Program-made: the position numbers and the translations under genes
The notes under the pieces: generated by a model
Databases searched by the model: none
What the model was told of the DNA's origin: nothing
The model's input: the letters and a program-made list of their open reading frames with translations, nothing else
In this document: positions 7,965-16,007 of the stretch, piece by piece
Position numbering within the stretch: the first letter of the stretch is position 1
How the letters are laid out: each line of letters begins with the position of its first letter
Assembly: GCA_024276075.1 (NCBI GenBank)
Contig: JAJRXX010000025.1
Location: 1 to 64,000 of the forward strand
DNA length: 64,000 nt
Direction: 5' to 3'
DNA from: Planctomycetota bacterium
GTDB lineage: Bacteria > Planctomycetota > Phycisphaerae > Phycisphaerales > Phycisphaeraceae

Positions 7965-9122
7965 ATGGCCACGAACGTCATCCACCGCCGGGCTTTGTCG
8001 CCGCTGCGATCCCTTTCACGGGTGGCGCTGGACCTGCGTCGTGAGATGGTGCTGCATGTAACGATGCGTCGCAGGCCGGGGCCGATCGGGGTTTATTATG
8101 GCTGGCCAAGCGTCCCGACCCTAGGTGAACATACCCATGGCGGGCTGGTGAAAATCCAGCACATGCAGCGTCGCTTTCCCAATACAAATTCTGATTACAA
8201 CTTGATCTACCTCGTCTCGAGCCAGCTTCCTCCCCGCTGCCAGAGTTTGGTTCGGCCCGCCAGGCGCAAAGGCGTGGCGCTGGTCTTGAACCAGAACGGC
8301 GTGGCGTATCCGGCGTGGCACGGCCCAGGGTGGGAGCGGACCAATCGTCCCATGGCACGGCTGCTGCATGCTGCTGATTTCGTCTTTTATCAGAGCGAGT
8401 TCTGTAGGCTTAGCGCGGACCGGTACTTGGGGCCTCGGCGGGGTTCTAGTGAGGTGCTGCACAACCCGGTCGATACGGATTTCTATCGACCCCGCGATCC
8501 GGGTGATAATGCGTCTGAGCGGGCTGGCTTGACCCTTTTGCTAGCGGGCAACCAATCCCACGGGTATCGGCTGCGGGCGGCGCTGGAGGTGCTTGCCGAA
8601 CTGGGTAAGCACCGCGATGATGTCAGGCTGGTTGTGACGGGTCGGCTGTGCTGGCTGCCCGACGCGATGGACTGTGAGCGTCAGGCTCAGGCATGGGTTC
8701 AGGAAATGAACCTCGCGGACCACGTTGTTTGGTCTGGGCAGTACACCCAGCATCAAGCGTCGGATATTTATCGCAGGGCAGATATTTTGTTGCATACGCA
8801 GTACAACGACGCCTGTCCGGGCGTGGTGCTCGAGGCGATGGCTTGCGGGTTGCCGGTGGTTTACTCGGCCAGTGGCGGTGTGCCGGAGTTGGTGGGCGAC
8901 CAGGCCGGCCAGGGGGTACCCGTGGAGCAGACCTGGGAGCGTGAAATCCCGCCTGACCCGAAGGCGTTTGCCCAGGCGGTCCTGACGGTCGCCCAGTCGT
9001 TGCCCGTGTATGCCCGCGCAGCGCGCCAAAGAGCTGTCGAGCGATTTGGTCTGCAAGGGTGGCTACGACGACACGAAGAAATTTTTGCCCGGCTTGGCCT
9101 TGAGACGGTCGGGTCAGCTTGA
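7965..9122 (+). CDS. Glycosyltransferase family 4
   Basis: 385 residues from ATG 7965. The N-domain has GVYYGWPSVPTLGEHTHGGLVKIQ and the C-domain has VLHNPVDTDFYRP, LLLAGNQSHGYRLRAALEVL, LLHTQYNDACPGVVLEAMACG (E-x7-type donor loop) and LPVVYSASGGVPELVG. This is a textbook GT-B retaining glycosyltransferase order. It begins a plus-strand run (glycosyltransferase, methyltransferase, glycosyltransferase, initiating transferase) whose members abut or overlap, so it is likely the first gene of an operon. An alternative start is the internal Met at residue 29. Confidence 0.88.
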   Translation: MATNVIHRRALSPLRSLSRVALDLRREMVLHVTMRRRPGPIGVYYGWPSVPTLGEHTHGGLVKIQHMQRRFPNTNSDYNLIYLVSSQLPPRCQSLVRPARRKGVALVLNQNGVAYPAWHGPGWERTNRPMARLLHAADFVFYQSEFCRLSADRYLGPRRGSSEVLHNPVDTDFYRPRDPGDNASERAGLTLLLAGNQSHGYRLRAALEVLAELGKHRDDVRLVVTGRLCWLPDAMDCERQAQAWVQEMNLADHVVWSGQYTQHQASDIYRRADILLHTQYNDACPGVVLEAMACGLPVVYSASGGVPELVGDQAGQGVPVEQTWEREIPPDPKAFAQAVLTVAQSLPVYARAARQRAVERFGLQGWLRRHEEIFARLGLETVGSA

Positions 9123-9137
9123 TTGTCGAGATGCACG

Positions 9138-9941
9138 ATGATTAAAAAAATATTCCTATCCTCGATGCAGCGTGTCCCGGTGCGTTTGGTTGAAAAGGCG
9201 TGGCGGCTATGGATCAAGGCTGCGGCGCACCGGCGTGACCCCCGCGAGGCACTGGAGCACGTTTTTCGTCTTGAACAGGAGCTCGACCACGCGGCGAATC
9301 GGTTGGCGATTCGTCACGACGGGGGCGTCCACACGAAGCACCGCCACACGCGGTACCACGATTTTTTTATCGGACGGATCAGATCGGGCGAGCGTGTCGC
9401 TGATATTGGCTGCGGTATCGGCGCGCTGGCTCGTGATATCGCTGAATACTGTGTGGCGACCGTGGTGGCGATTGATAATGACCCCGCTCAGATCGTGGTT
9501 TGTCGTCAGCGATCCCGTCACGATCGTGTCACGTATTTGCACCAGGATGCTTTGGACTGGACGCCTGACCAGCCGTTTAATGTGGTGGTGTTGTCGAATG
9601 TGCTCGAACATATTGATCGCCGTGTGGAATTTCTCAAGCGTGCGCAGTCGGTTTTACGCCCTGGGCGTTGGCTGATCCGGGTGCCTCGGTTCGACCGCGA
9701 TTGGCGCGTGCCGCTCAAGCGGGAGTTAGGCATGCCCTATTTTTGTGACGACACGCACTACACGGAGTACACGCCGGAGAGCTTTGAGAGTGAGATGAAA
9801 CAGAGCGGGCTGACGATTACGCACCTTGAGTCGCGTTGGGCGGAGATCTGGGCCCAAGTGCGCTACGTGCCAACGCCGATCATCGTGACCCCTGCGGTGT
9901 CTTTGAACAGCGATGCCCCTGTCAGCGGTGCTTCTTCTTGA
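9138..9941 (+). CDS. SAM-dependent methyltransferase (Methyltransf_11 type)
   Basis: 267 residues from ATG 9138 (MIKKIFLSS); a TTG five codons earlier is less likely. Motif I is RVADIGCGIGALARDIAEY near residue 88, followed by VVAIDNDPAQIVVC and FNVVVLSNVLEHIDRRVEFL (motif IV/V with the VLEHI signature). HYTEYTPESFESEMKQSG is typical of sugar or glycolipid O-methyltransferases in polysaccharide clusters. The stop at 9939-9941 is one base before the next ATG at 9943. The exact acceptor is not deducible. Confidence 0.85.
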   Translation: MIKKIFLSSMQRVPVRLVEKAWRLWIKAAAHRRDPREALEHVFRLEQELDHAANRLAIRHDGGVHTKHRHTRYHDFFIGRIRSGERVADIGCGIGALARDIAEYCVATVVAIDNDPAQIVVCRQRSRHDRVTYLHQDALDWTPDQPFNVVVLSNVLEHIDRRVEFLKRAQSVLRPGRWLIRVPRFDRDWRVPLKRELGMPYFCDDTHYTEYTPESFESEMKQSGLTITHLESRWAEIWAQVRYVPTPIIVTPAVSLNSDAPVSGASS

Positions 9942-9942
9942 T

Positions 9943-11064
9943 ATGGATATTGCCTTCGTCCACGAGTGGATTGCTTGGTACACCGGATCGGAAAAGGTGC
10001 TTGCCGCGATGGCAGCACTCTATCCCGATTCGCCTATACACGTCACGCTTTACGATGAACGTCATATCCGGGGTACGCCGCTTGAGACTCACCCGATTTA
10101 CACGACGTTTTTGCAACGCTTTCCGCTGGCCAAGACCAAGCATCACCTGTACCTGCCGTTGATGCCTTATGCGGTCGAGCAGCACGATCTTTCGCCTTAT
10201 GACGTGGTGGTATCGTCTAGCCACGCCGTGGCCAAGGGGGTGCTCACCCGTTCTGATCAGCTTCACATCAGCTACGTGCACACGCCGATGCGTTATGCGT
10301 GGGACCTGTACCTGGGCTACGACGGTCAGGGCGCGCGTGCCGGTGGTGTGACCGGCTGGGCGGCGCGGGTCATACTGCACTACCTGCGTTTGTGGGATCG
10401 TCTGTCTGCTGATCGTGTCGATGTGATGATCGCCAATTCGCAATACGTCGCTCGGCGTATTCGGAAGACCTATCGCCGGGAGGCGCAGGTGATCTACCCG
10501 CCTGTGGAGGTTGACCGCTTTCGGCCCGACCGTGATCGAGACGACTTTTACCTCGTGGTATCGCGCCTGGTGGCATACAAACGTGTGGACCTGATCGTCG
10601 AGGCATTTAGCCGCTTGGGTAGGCCTTTGGTCGTGATCGGCGAGGGGCCTGACGAGAATCGGCTGCGCGAAATGGCGGGCCCGACGGTCAAATTTCTAGG
10701 CAAAGCCGACGACCAAGCCGTGGTGGATTATATGGAGCGATGTCGCGGTTTTGTCGTTGCTGCGGACGAGGACTTCGGTATTACAGCGGTGGAGGCGCAA
10801 GCCGCGGGTGCCTCGGTGATCGCCTTTGGGCGGGGCGGCGCGCTGGAAACGGTCGTTGATGGGAAGACGGGTGTATTTTTTAATCAACAGAATGCTGACG
10901 AACTGTGCCGAGCGGTCGAGCACTTGGAGTCGCTATCTAGTACGATACGCCCCGAACACGCAAGGCTCCAGGCTCAGCGGTTCTCGAGACAGCGCTTCGA
11001 CCGAGAGATTGAGTCGTTGATCGATCGGGCATGGTCACGTTTTTCGGCCACTGGGAGCATATGA
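9943..11064 (+). CDS. Glycosyltransferase family 4 (WbaZ-like)
   Basis: 373 residues from ATG 9943 (MDIAFVHEWIAWYTGSEKVL); the gap to the previous stop is one base. HEW and the Gly-Ser loop, followed by SYVHTPMRYAWDLY and later VIYPPVEVDRFRP, FYLVVSRLVAYKRVDLIVEAF and FVVAADEDFGITAVEAQAAG, match the mannosyltransferase-like GT4 group found in O-antigen and exopolysaccharide loci. The E-x7-E residues are in EDFGITAVEA. The stop overlaps the next start by ATGA at 11061-11064. It probably adds a sugar to the undecaprenyl-linked intermediate made by the downstream transferase. Confidence 0.9.
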   Translation: MDIAFVHEWIAWYTGSEKVLAAMAALYPDSPIHVTLYDERHIRGTPLETHPIYTTFLQRFPLAKTKHHLYLPLMPYAVEQHDLSPYDVVVSSSHAVAKGVLTRSDQLHISYVHTPMRYAWDLYLGYDGQGARAGGVTGWAARVILHYLRLWDRLSADRVDVMIANSQYVARRIRKTYRREAQVIYPPVEVDRFRPDRDRDDFYLVVSRLVAYKRVDLIVEAFSRLGRPLVVIGEGPDENRLREMAGPTVKFLGKADDQAVVDYMERCRGFVVAADEDFGITAVEAQAAGASVIAFGRGGALETVVDGKTGVFFNQQNADELCRAVEHLESLSSTIRPEHARLQAQRFSRQRFDREIESLIDRAWSRFSATGSI

Positions 11065-12602
11065 CGCGGGTATTGATCAAGGACGTCGATCGGTTGCCAA
11101 GTACGGCACCCCCGCATGAGGGACGGGCTGCGTCTGTGATGGTCCGGCCGAAGGCGTTAAGCCGGTTTTTACAGTCTCGTCAGTCGCGAAGCGAACAGAT
11201 CCGCATTCATAACCAACCCTGGCGCACTTCGGTTACGCTTCTGATTTCGGACCTGATTGCACTGCTAACAGCTCTTGCGCTGGCCAATCTGGCACAGTGG
11301 AGTATTTTCGGCGAAGCGGCTTCGCCGCTGTATCTGCCGATGTCTACATTGGTCGTGTTTTTGGTGATCTATGCCTGCGCGGGGCTGTACCCAGCGATAC
11401 CGTTGTCACCGCCCGACGAGCTGCGCCGTCTCTCACTGATCACGACGACTGTTTACTTTAGCGCTGCGGCTGTGATGCGGCTGGCGATACCATCGACCGA
11501 AGGCTATTGGTGGGCGGCATTGGGGCTGGGTTGGCTGCTCTCATTGGTCACGGTGCCGACCGCGCGTGGCGTGGCACGCCACCTCTGTTCATCTCGGCCG
11601 TGGTGGGGTTACCCAGCGGTGATCCTTGGGGGTGATGAGGTTTCTGAAACCGTGGTTCGGACTCTGATCGAGCACCCGGAAATAGGCATAAAGCCTATTG
11701 CTATCGTGGTGGACAGCCACGCTCGCCAACCCAGTGTCGCGGGTGTGCCTGTGATCAGCGGGTTTAAGCACATCCGGACCTACGCACGCAAGCACCGCAT
11801 CCCCTACGCGATCGTGCCGATGTCGGTCATGAACGACCGTCGCACGGGCATCATTGTCCGTCGGTTTAGCAGGATGTTCAGACGCGTCATGATTATCCCG
11901 CCGATCACGCACTTTTCGTCATTGTGGGTTTATCCGGTGGACCTAGGCGGCTTACTTGGTCTCGAGACGAGGTACCGCTTGCTCGATCCTGATCGGCAGA
12001 TGTTTAAACGCGTGCTTGACCTTGTGGTCATAGGATTGACCGCTCCACTCTGGCTACCGTGCATGGCCATGATTGCGGTCGCCATCAAAGCCGAATCCAA
12101 AGGTCCCGTTTTTTTCACACAGTCCCGCCCGGGGCTGGGCGGCAAAGGGTTCCAGATTTTCAAGTTCCGTACCATGACGCCCGGAGCCCACAGCGAGCTG
12201 GAGTCTCATCTGGATGAGTCACCCCAGCAGCGACAGGAGTGGACCGAAACCGGAAAGCTGCGCTACGATCCGCGTGTGACCCGCGTAGGACGATTTCTGC
12301 GACGCACCAGCCTCGACGAGCTGCCGCAGATATGGAACATTATCCGGGGCGACATGAGCCTGGTTGGGCCTCGCCCCATCCTCCACGAGCAGCGAGATCA
12401 GTACCGAACCGGGTGGGCCCTTTACACCCGCGTGCGGCCCGGTATTACCGGTGTTTGGCAGGTCTCGGGGCGCAATACCCTGACCCTCGCTCAGCGCATT
12501 CATCTTGATACCTATTACGTTCGGAACTGGTCGATTTGGCTGGACATCTACCTCCTGACGCGGACGGGTTGGACGGTGCTGCACGCGCAAGGGGCGTATT
12601 AA
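11061..12602 (+). CDS. Exopolysaccharide initiating polyprenyl glycosylphosphotransferase (WbaP/WcaJ type)
   Basis: 513 residues from ATG 11061, overlapping the upstream stop. The N-terminal part has about four hydrophobic segments between residues 50 and 180, then a soluble nucleotide-fold region ([19 protein letters not shown]). The C-terminal bacterial sugar transferase domain starts at [18 protein letters not shown] with a membrane re-entrant helix and contains [35 protein letters not shown] and [13 protein letters not shown]. This enzyme moves a hexose-1-phosphate from a UDP-sugar to undecaprenyl phosphate, committing to glycan synthesis at the inner membrane. It closes the plus-strand operon and strongly supports an exopolysaccharide or capsule role for the locus. 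Confidence 0.94.
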   Translation: MTRVLIKDVDRLPSTAPPHEGRAASVMVRPKALSRFLQSRQSRSEQIRIHNQPWRTSVTLLISDLIALLTALALANLAQWSIFGEAASPLYLPMSTLVVFLVIYACAGLYPAIPLSPPDELRRLSLITTTVYFSAAAVMRLAIPSTEGYWWAALGLGWLLSLVTVPTARGVARHLCSSRPWWGYPAVILGGDEVSETVVRTLIEHPEIGIKPIAIVVDSHARQPSVAGVPVISGFKHIRTYARKHRIPYAIVPMSVMNDRRTGIIVRRFSRMFRRVMIIPPITHFSSLWVYPVDLGGLLGLETRYRLLDPDRQMFKRVLDLVVIGLTAPLWLPCMAMIAVAIKAESKGPVFFTQSRPGLGGKGFQIFKFRTMTPGAHSELESHLDESPQQRQEWTETGKLRYDPRVTRVGRFLRRTSLDELPQIWNIIRGDMSLVGPRPILHEQRDQYRTGWALYTRVRPGITGVWQVSGRNTLTLAQRIHLDTYYVRNWSIWLDIYLLTRTGWTVLHAQGAY

Positions 12603-12653
12603 AATAGGGGCTTATACGCATAGCGTATATTTTTAGCGCGTCGTAAGTGATGT

Positions 12654-12779
12654 TAGAGCAACTGGCGTCAATATTATCCATCTTGATTGGATCGTAGGTG
12701 TAACAAACATCTGTATTTCACGGCTTGCAAGCAAGCCGTGCCACCCGGTCAATGAAGATTAATGACGCCAGTTGCTCTA
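12654..12779 (+). mobile_element. 126-bp MITE-like element nested in an E5 repeat
   Basis: Starts TAGAGCAACTGGCGTCA and ends TGACGCCAGTTGCTCTA: 17-base perfect terminal inverted repeats sharing TAGAGCA with the 105-bp elements. Its interior differs from them and contains an R4 palindrome (12716-12748). The flanks read GATGT on the left and AGTTAT on the right; the empty site at 13866-13875 reads GATGTAAGTTAT, consistent with insertion at a TA-type target. Confidence 0.75.
12716..12748. repeat. R4 palindromic repeat inside the nested MITE
   Basis: TTTCACGGCTTGCAAGCAAG CCGTGCCACCCGG, a variant of the R4 palindrome (CACGGCTTGC/GCAAGCCGTG). Both stem arms carry the compensating change G-to-C/C-to-G relative to the copies at 6611 and 21112. 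Confidence 0.65.
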
Positions 12780-12911
12780 AGTTATCGTCTGTTGGGTCCC
12801 CGCGTTCGCAGATATCGCGCTAATATTTATCTCGATTGGTATTAGGACGTTGAATAGTTTGAGCGTCGTCGGCAATGTAACCGCGGAAAAATCCGTAGAT
12901 TGAATTTTTCT

Positions 12912-13814
12912 TCAGGCGGACTCGGGCCAAGTCCCTGAAAATACCTCCGTCGCCGATCCGGTCATGTAGACATGGTTGTCAGCTTCGCGCCATTCCAGTG
13001 ACAGGTCGCCGCCGGGTAGGTGTGCCACGACGTTTCTGTCGCCTCGGCCAGTCAGCACGCCCGCCACACATACCGCCGCCGCACCCGTTCCGCACGCCAG
13101 CGTGATACCACTGCCACGTTCCCACGTGCGCATCGTGACCTTATCCGACGAATGGACCTGGACAAAGTGGACATTAACCCGATTCGGGAATACCGGCTGC
13201 CGCTCAAGAAACGGACCGATGCTCTCAAGCGGGACCGCGTCGACGTGATCGCAATAGATCACCACGTGCGGATTGCCCATGGACACGCACGTCATGCGTG
13301 GGATGAGCCCACAGTTGCGAATCCAACCGTTCAGGGAGGGTAGCTGGATGTGGTCGCCGATTGGGAGATTGACAACCGGCTCGCTCATGAAAGAGCGAGG
13401 CAGCGTCACGGGAACCTGTTCCGGGGTCAGTATCGGATCACCCATATCGACGGTGACCCGATCGACCTTGCTGTTCGCGTCGGTGGTGTATTGCAGGGTC
13501 AGCACGCCGTTTTCAGTCTGGATGCGCATCGGGTTGGCATCGCAGACGCCGTGGTCGTGCGCGAGCTTGCAGACGCAGCGGATGCCGTTGCCACACATCT
13601 CAGCTTCGGATCCGTCGGCATTAAACATCCTCATACGCACGTGGGCATCGGCGCCGTCGTCGGGCTGTAGCAGGAGGATCAGCCCGTCGCCGCCGACGCC
13701 AAAGTGCCGATCAGCGATCCGTGTCGCCAGCGTTGCCGGGTCGTCGACGCGCTGCTCAAAGCCGTTGACGTACACGTAGTCGTTGCCGATTCCGTGCATT
13801 TTGACGAACTGCAT
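12912..13814 (-). CDS. dapF: Diaminopimelate epimerase
   Basis: 300 residues. The start is ATG 13814 (MQFVKMHGIGNDYVYVNG) because AGGAGC lies 7 bases upstream and the family begins with this block; the frame stays open further up only because it runs through an E5 repeat. The two catalytic cysteines are C74 in EMCGNGIRC and C241 in LACGTGAAAVCV. It interconverts LL- and meso-diaminopimelate, the last step before lysine and a peptidoglycan precursor. It is cytoplasmic. It stands alone between repeats, with asd, another enzyme of the same pathway, elsewhere in the window at 29187-30236. Confidence 0.95.
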   Translation of the reverse strand: MQFVKMHGIGNDYVYVNGFEQRVDDPATLATRIADRHFGVGGDGLILLLQPDDGADAHVRMRMFNADGSEAEMCGNGIRCVCKLAHDHGVCDANPMRIQTENGVLTLQYTTDANSKVDRVTVDMGDPILTPEQVPVTLPRSFMSEPVVNLPIGDHIQLPSLNGWIRNCGLIPRMTCVSMGNPHVVIYCDHVDAVPLESIGPFLERQPVFPNRVNVHFVQVHSSDKVTMRTWERGSGITLACGTGAAAVCVAGVLTGRGDRNVVAHLPGGDLSLEWREADNHVYMTGSATEVFSGTWPESA

Positions 13815-13828
13815 ACCAAAGCTCCTGT

Positions 13829-13936
13829 CATACGCATTGCGTATATTTCTAGCGCGTTGTAAAGGATGTAAGTTATTGTCTGTTTTTCCTTCGCGTTCGC
13901 AGATGACGCGCAAGTATTAATTTTGATTGGTATCAC
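13829..13936 (+). repeat. E5 intergenic element, copy B (uninterrupted)
   Basis: CATACGCATTGCGTATATTT CTAGCGCGTTGTAAAGGATG TAAGTTATTGTCTG...CGCGTTCGCAGATGACGCGC AAGTATTAATTTTGATTGGTATCA. It lies directly upstream of the dapF ribosome site and so is probably in or next to the dapF promoter region. It serves as the empty-site reference for the interrupted copy at 12612. Confidence 0.8.
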
Positions 13937-14020
13937 GCTGTCTAGGCGTGGCGAAGGTGATTATAGCCCGGTACCATAATGCAGTCTGTCGAAGCCTAAC
14001 TTTTAATAGCCAATATTGCT

Positions 14021-14806
14021 CTAATTGAGATAGTCTGCGGGGATGTCACGGGTCTTGGTCGCGATCATGGCAACGTAAAAGAGTTGTCTGCCTTGGTCCG
14101 ACAAACGGTGGCGGTATCTGCGGTAGGCTTCAATCTGGATAAACCGGTCGCGGTGTAACTTGTTAATCAGCGAGCAGAATCCGGTATCGTCCGAGTGGTG
14201 AAGGAAGTCTTCCTTGATGTTGAACGCCAGCCATCCGTTGGATGAAATCAGGTTGTATGCGGCAGTAAAAGCATCGGTGGGAATATCGTCAAACCCCAGC
14301 GCTGCGACGATGGTCAGGCAGTTGAATCGCGCGTCCCGCAGTTGTTGATACACATGAATGGGTAGGTTGCACAGGTCCTCAATGAAATAGTCACGGTATG
14401 TGTGGGGCCTGTCGCGGAATGCTGCCTCGCGGGCTTCGGGGATGATGTCTACCCCCGTGACGTGCCTGACGCCTGAGCCCCGCAGTTCATGCCCGACCAT
14501 GCCGTTGCCCGCACCGACGTCGAGCACGCGCAGATCGCTAGCGCTTTGCGGGAAGTCGGACATGACGTCGTCGAGCAATCCCACGACACGGCTCGGTGAA
14601 CAACACTTGAGCCGGTGGTAAAACAGCGCTTCATACAGGCCGGGGTGCTGATAAATGCGGTTGTAGTCGTGGAAGCGGATGCGCTGCCACTCGCCGTCGA
14701 TCTTTACTTCACACCATTCTTCGTTCTGGTCGAGAATATGTTTTTGATCTGAAAATCTGATTTGATAGGGGATGAGCCGGGTATGGGCTCCGTCGGCTAA
14801 TGGCAT
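14021..14806 (-). CDS. Class I SAM-dependent methyltransferase
   Basis: 261 residues from ATG 14806; AGGA at 14817-14820 lies 10 bases upstream. Motif I is LRVLDVGAGNGMVGHELRG near residue 93 followed by VTGVDIIPEAREAAF, and LTIVAALGFDDIPTDAFTAAY is the motif IV region. The N-terminal 75 residues (RFSDQKHILDQNEEWCEVKIDG) have no motif that I recognise. No membrane segment is present. It is separated from dapF and recX by about 200 bases on each side, so probably a single-gene transcript. The substrate is unknown. Confidence 0.78.
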   Translation of the reverse strand: MPLADGAHTRLIPYQIRFSDQKHILDQNEEWCEVKIDGEWQRIRFHDYNRIYQHPGLYEALFYHRLKCCSPSRVVGLLDDVMSDFPQSASDLRVLDVGAGNGMVGHELRGSGVRHVTGVDIIPEAREAAFRDRPHTYRDYFIEDLCNLPIHVYQQLRDARFNCLTIVAALGFDDIPTDAFTAAYNLISSNGWLAFNIKEDFLHHSDDTGFCSLINKLHRDRFIQIEAYRRYRHRLSDQGRQLFYVAMIATKTRDIPADYLN

Positions 14807-15000
14807 GACATAACCGTCCTTTAAATAAGGTGTTTATGGGGATTGTGCGAGTGAGGAGATATCGTTGCGGGATAACACCCTAATGCATCAAACCTAAGTA
14901 ATAGAGTAAAAATGTCAAATAGTCAGAAGGTAATTATGGCGAATCATTATCGCCGTAACACATGTGGGGTGATGATTGCCATGACGGAAACACACACACC

Positions 15001-15696
15001 TTACGTTGTGGTTGATTGATCTTGCAGGGCCTTGTCAATTGCTTGCTGGATCGTATTGCCGTCAAACCCACGTCTCGCCAGTAAGCCCCACAGTCGGCGT
15101 TTGCGCGCCACTGGTTCCAAGCGTGCCATCGTCTTGAGCTTGGTCTGCACCAGTGCCGTGGCCTGCGTGAGCGAGTCCTCGGGGCCAGGGGCGCACTGAT
15201 CGATTAATTGCTGGATGGTTACAGACGATAGCCCTTTTGCACGCAGCTTTTCACGCAGAAGACGTGGACCCGCAGCTTTGCGCGACACGGTCGCACGGAT
15301 CACCGCCTGGCCAATCGCGTGGTCGTCGAGCAGTCCAAGCTCCGTGAGCTTGTCGGTCACACGCCCAATCGTATCGTCGTCGTGGCGCAGGCTGTGTAGC
15401 TTCTGTTTTAATTGATACGTGCTCATCGCGCGACGATTTAGCCGCGTCATGGCAGCTTGAAGCGCACGGTCGTATTGCGAGGCCCGCTCGACAGCATCGG
15501 CCAGCGCATCGGTCCACGCCTGCCCAACGGTCAAACCCAGTTCGCTGACGTGCTGCCGTGCCAGCGTCGCGACTTTTCGGCTGTTGACCTTGACCGTTAC
15601 CCGCAGGGGGTTTCTCGGCGAGACCGTAATATCAGTGATCCGCGCCGGCTCGGCGCTGTGGTTATCACTCGAGTCGTCGTACAGCGTCGGCGGCAT
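15001..15696 (-). CDS. recX: Regulatory protein RecX
   Basis: 231 residues from ATG 15696 (a GTG one codon earlier is possible). After an approximately 75-residue N-terminal extension with ITVSPRNPLRVTVKV, the three-helix RecX repeats appear: ALQAAMTRLNRRAMSTYQLKQKL, VTDKLTELGLLDDHAIGQAV, GPRLLREKLRAKGLSSVTIQQLI and KRRLWGLLARRGFDGNTIQQAI. RecX binds RecA filaments and limits strand exchange. The protein is longer than the roughly 150-170 residues of E. coli RecX because of the N-terminal extension. recA is not in this window. It is divergent from thiC; the gap holds the thiC promoter. Confidence 0.88.
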   Translation of the reverse strand: MPPTLYDDSSDNHSAEPARITDITVSPRNPLRVTVKVNSRKVATLARQHVSELGLTVGQAWTDALADAVERASQYDRALQAAMTRLNRRAMSTYQLKQKLHSLRHDDDTIGRVTDKLTELGLLDDHAIGQAVIRATVSRKAAGPRLLREKLRAKGLSSVTIQQLIDQCAPGPEDSLTQATALVQTKLKTMARLEPVARKRRLWGLLARRGFDGNTIQQAIDKALQDQSTTT

Positions 15697-15725
15697 CACT
15701 TCATCATAACGCTACATCCACATTA

Positions 15726-15754
15726 TTGGATCGGGAAGCACCAGCGAGTACAAT
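15726..15754 (+). promoter_or_regulatory. Probable sigma-70 promoter for the thiC riboswitch transcript
   Basis: TTGGAT at 15726-15731 and TACAAT at 15749-15754 with a 17-base spacer, placing transcription start a few bases before the TPP riboswitch. The position agrees with the riboswitch start. Confidence 0.6.
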
Positions 15755-15761
15755 GGCACCG

Positions 15762-15845
15762 TTCGCTAGGGGTGCCCCGGCACGGTGTCGGGGCTGAGAG
15801 CAGACCCTGGAACCTGACCCGGTTCGCACCGGCGTAGGAAAGCGG
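15762..15845 (+). promoter_or_regulatory. TPP riboswitch (THI element)
   Basis: Contains the conserved blocks in order: GGGGTGCCCCGG, GGGGCTGAGAGCAGACCCTGG, AACCTGACCCGGTTCGCACCGGCGTAGGAAAG. These are the pyrimidine-sensor CTGAGA loop, the pyrophosphate-sensor arm and the 3' closing strand of P1. It is followed 160 bases later by thiC. In bacteria, TPP binding usually ends transcription or hides the ribosome site; no clear terminator is seen, so translational control is more likely here. Confidence 0.95.
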
Positions 15846-16007
15846 ACGTGGCTGATCACTCGATCCTCGGGCCTTTCTCATTGCAAGCGCCAGCCGCGTT
15901 TCTCATTCCTTTGCCCATTGGATCACGAATCGGTAGCTAGTTGCCGTCGCCAATCCACGCGCGCAGGTCGCGCAGAAACACCCACGCTGCGCAAAGGAAA
16001 ACCCGTC

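Larger units (their letters stand above)
12612..12844 (+). repeat. E5 intergenic element, copy C, interrupted by a MITE
   Basis: The left half TTATACGCATAGCGTATATT TTTAGCGCGTCGTAAGTGATG and the right half GTTATCGTCTGTTGG...CGCGTTCGCAGATATCGCGC...GATTGGTATTA match, in order, the uninterrupted copy at 13829-13936. The 126-bp element at 12654-12779 lies exactly between them. Together they fill the 309-base gap between the exopolysaccharide operon and dapF; no gene is seen there. Confidence 0.8.
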
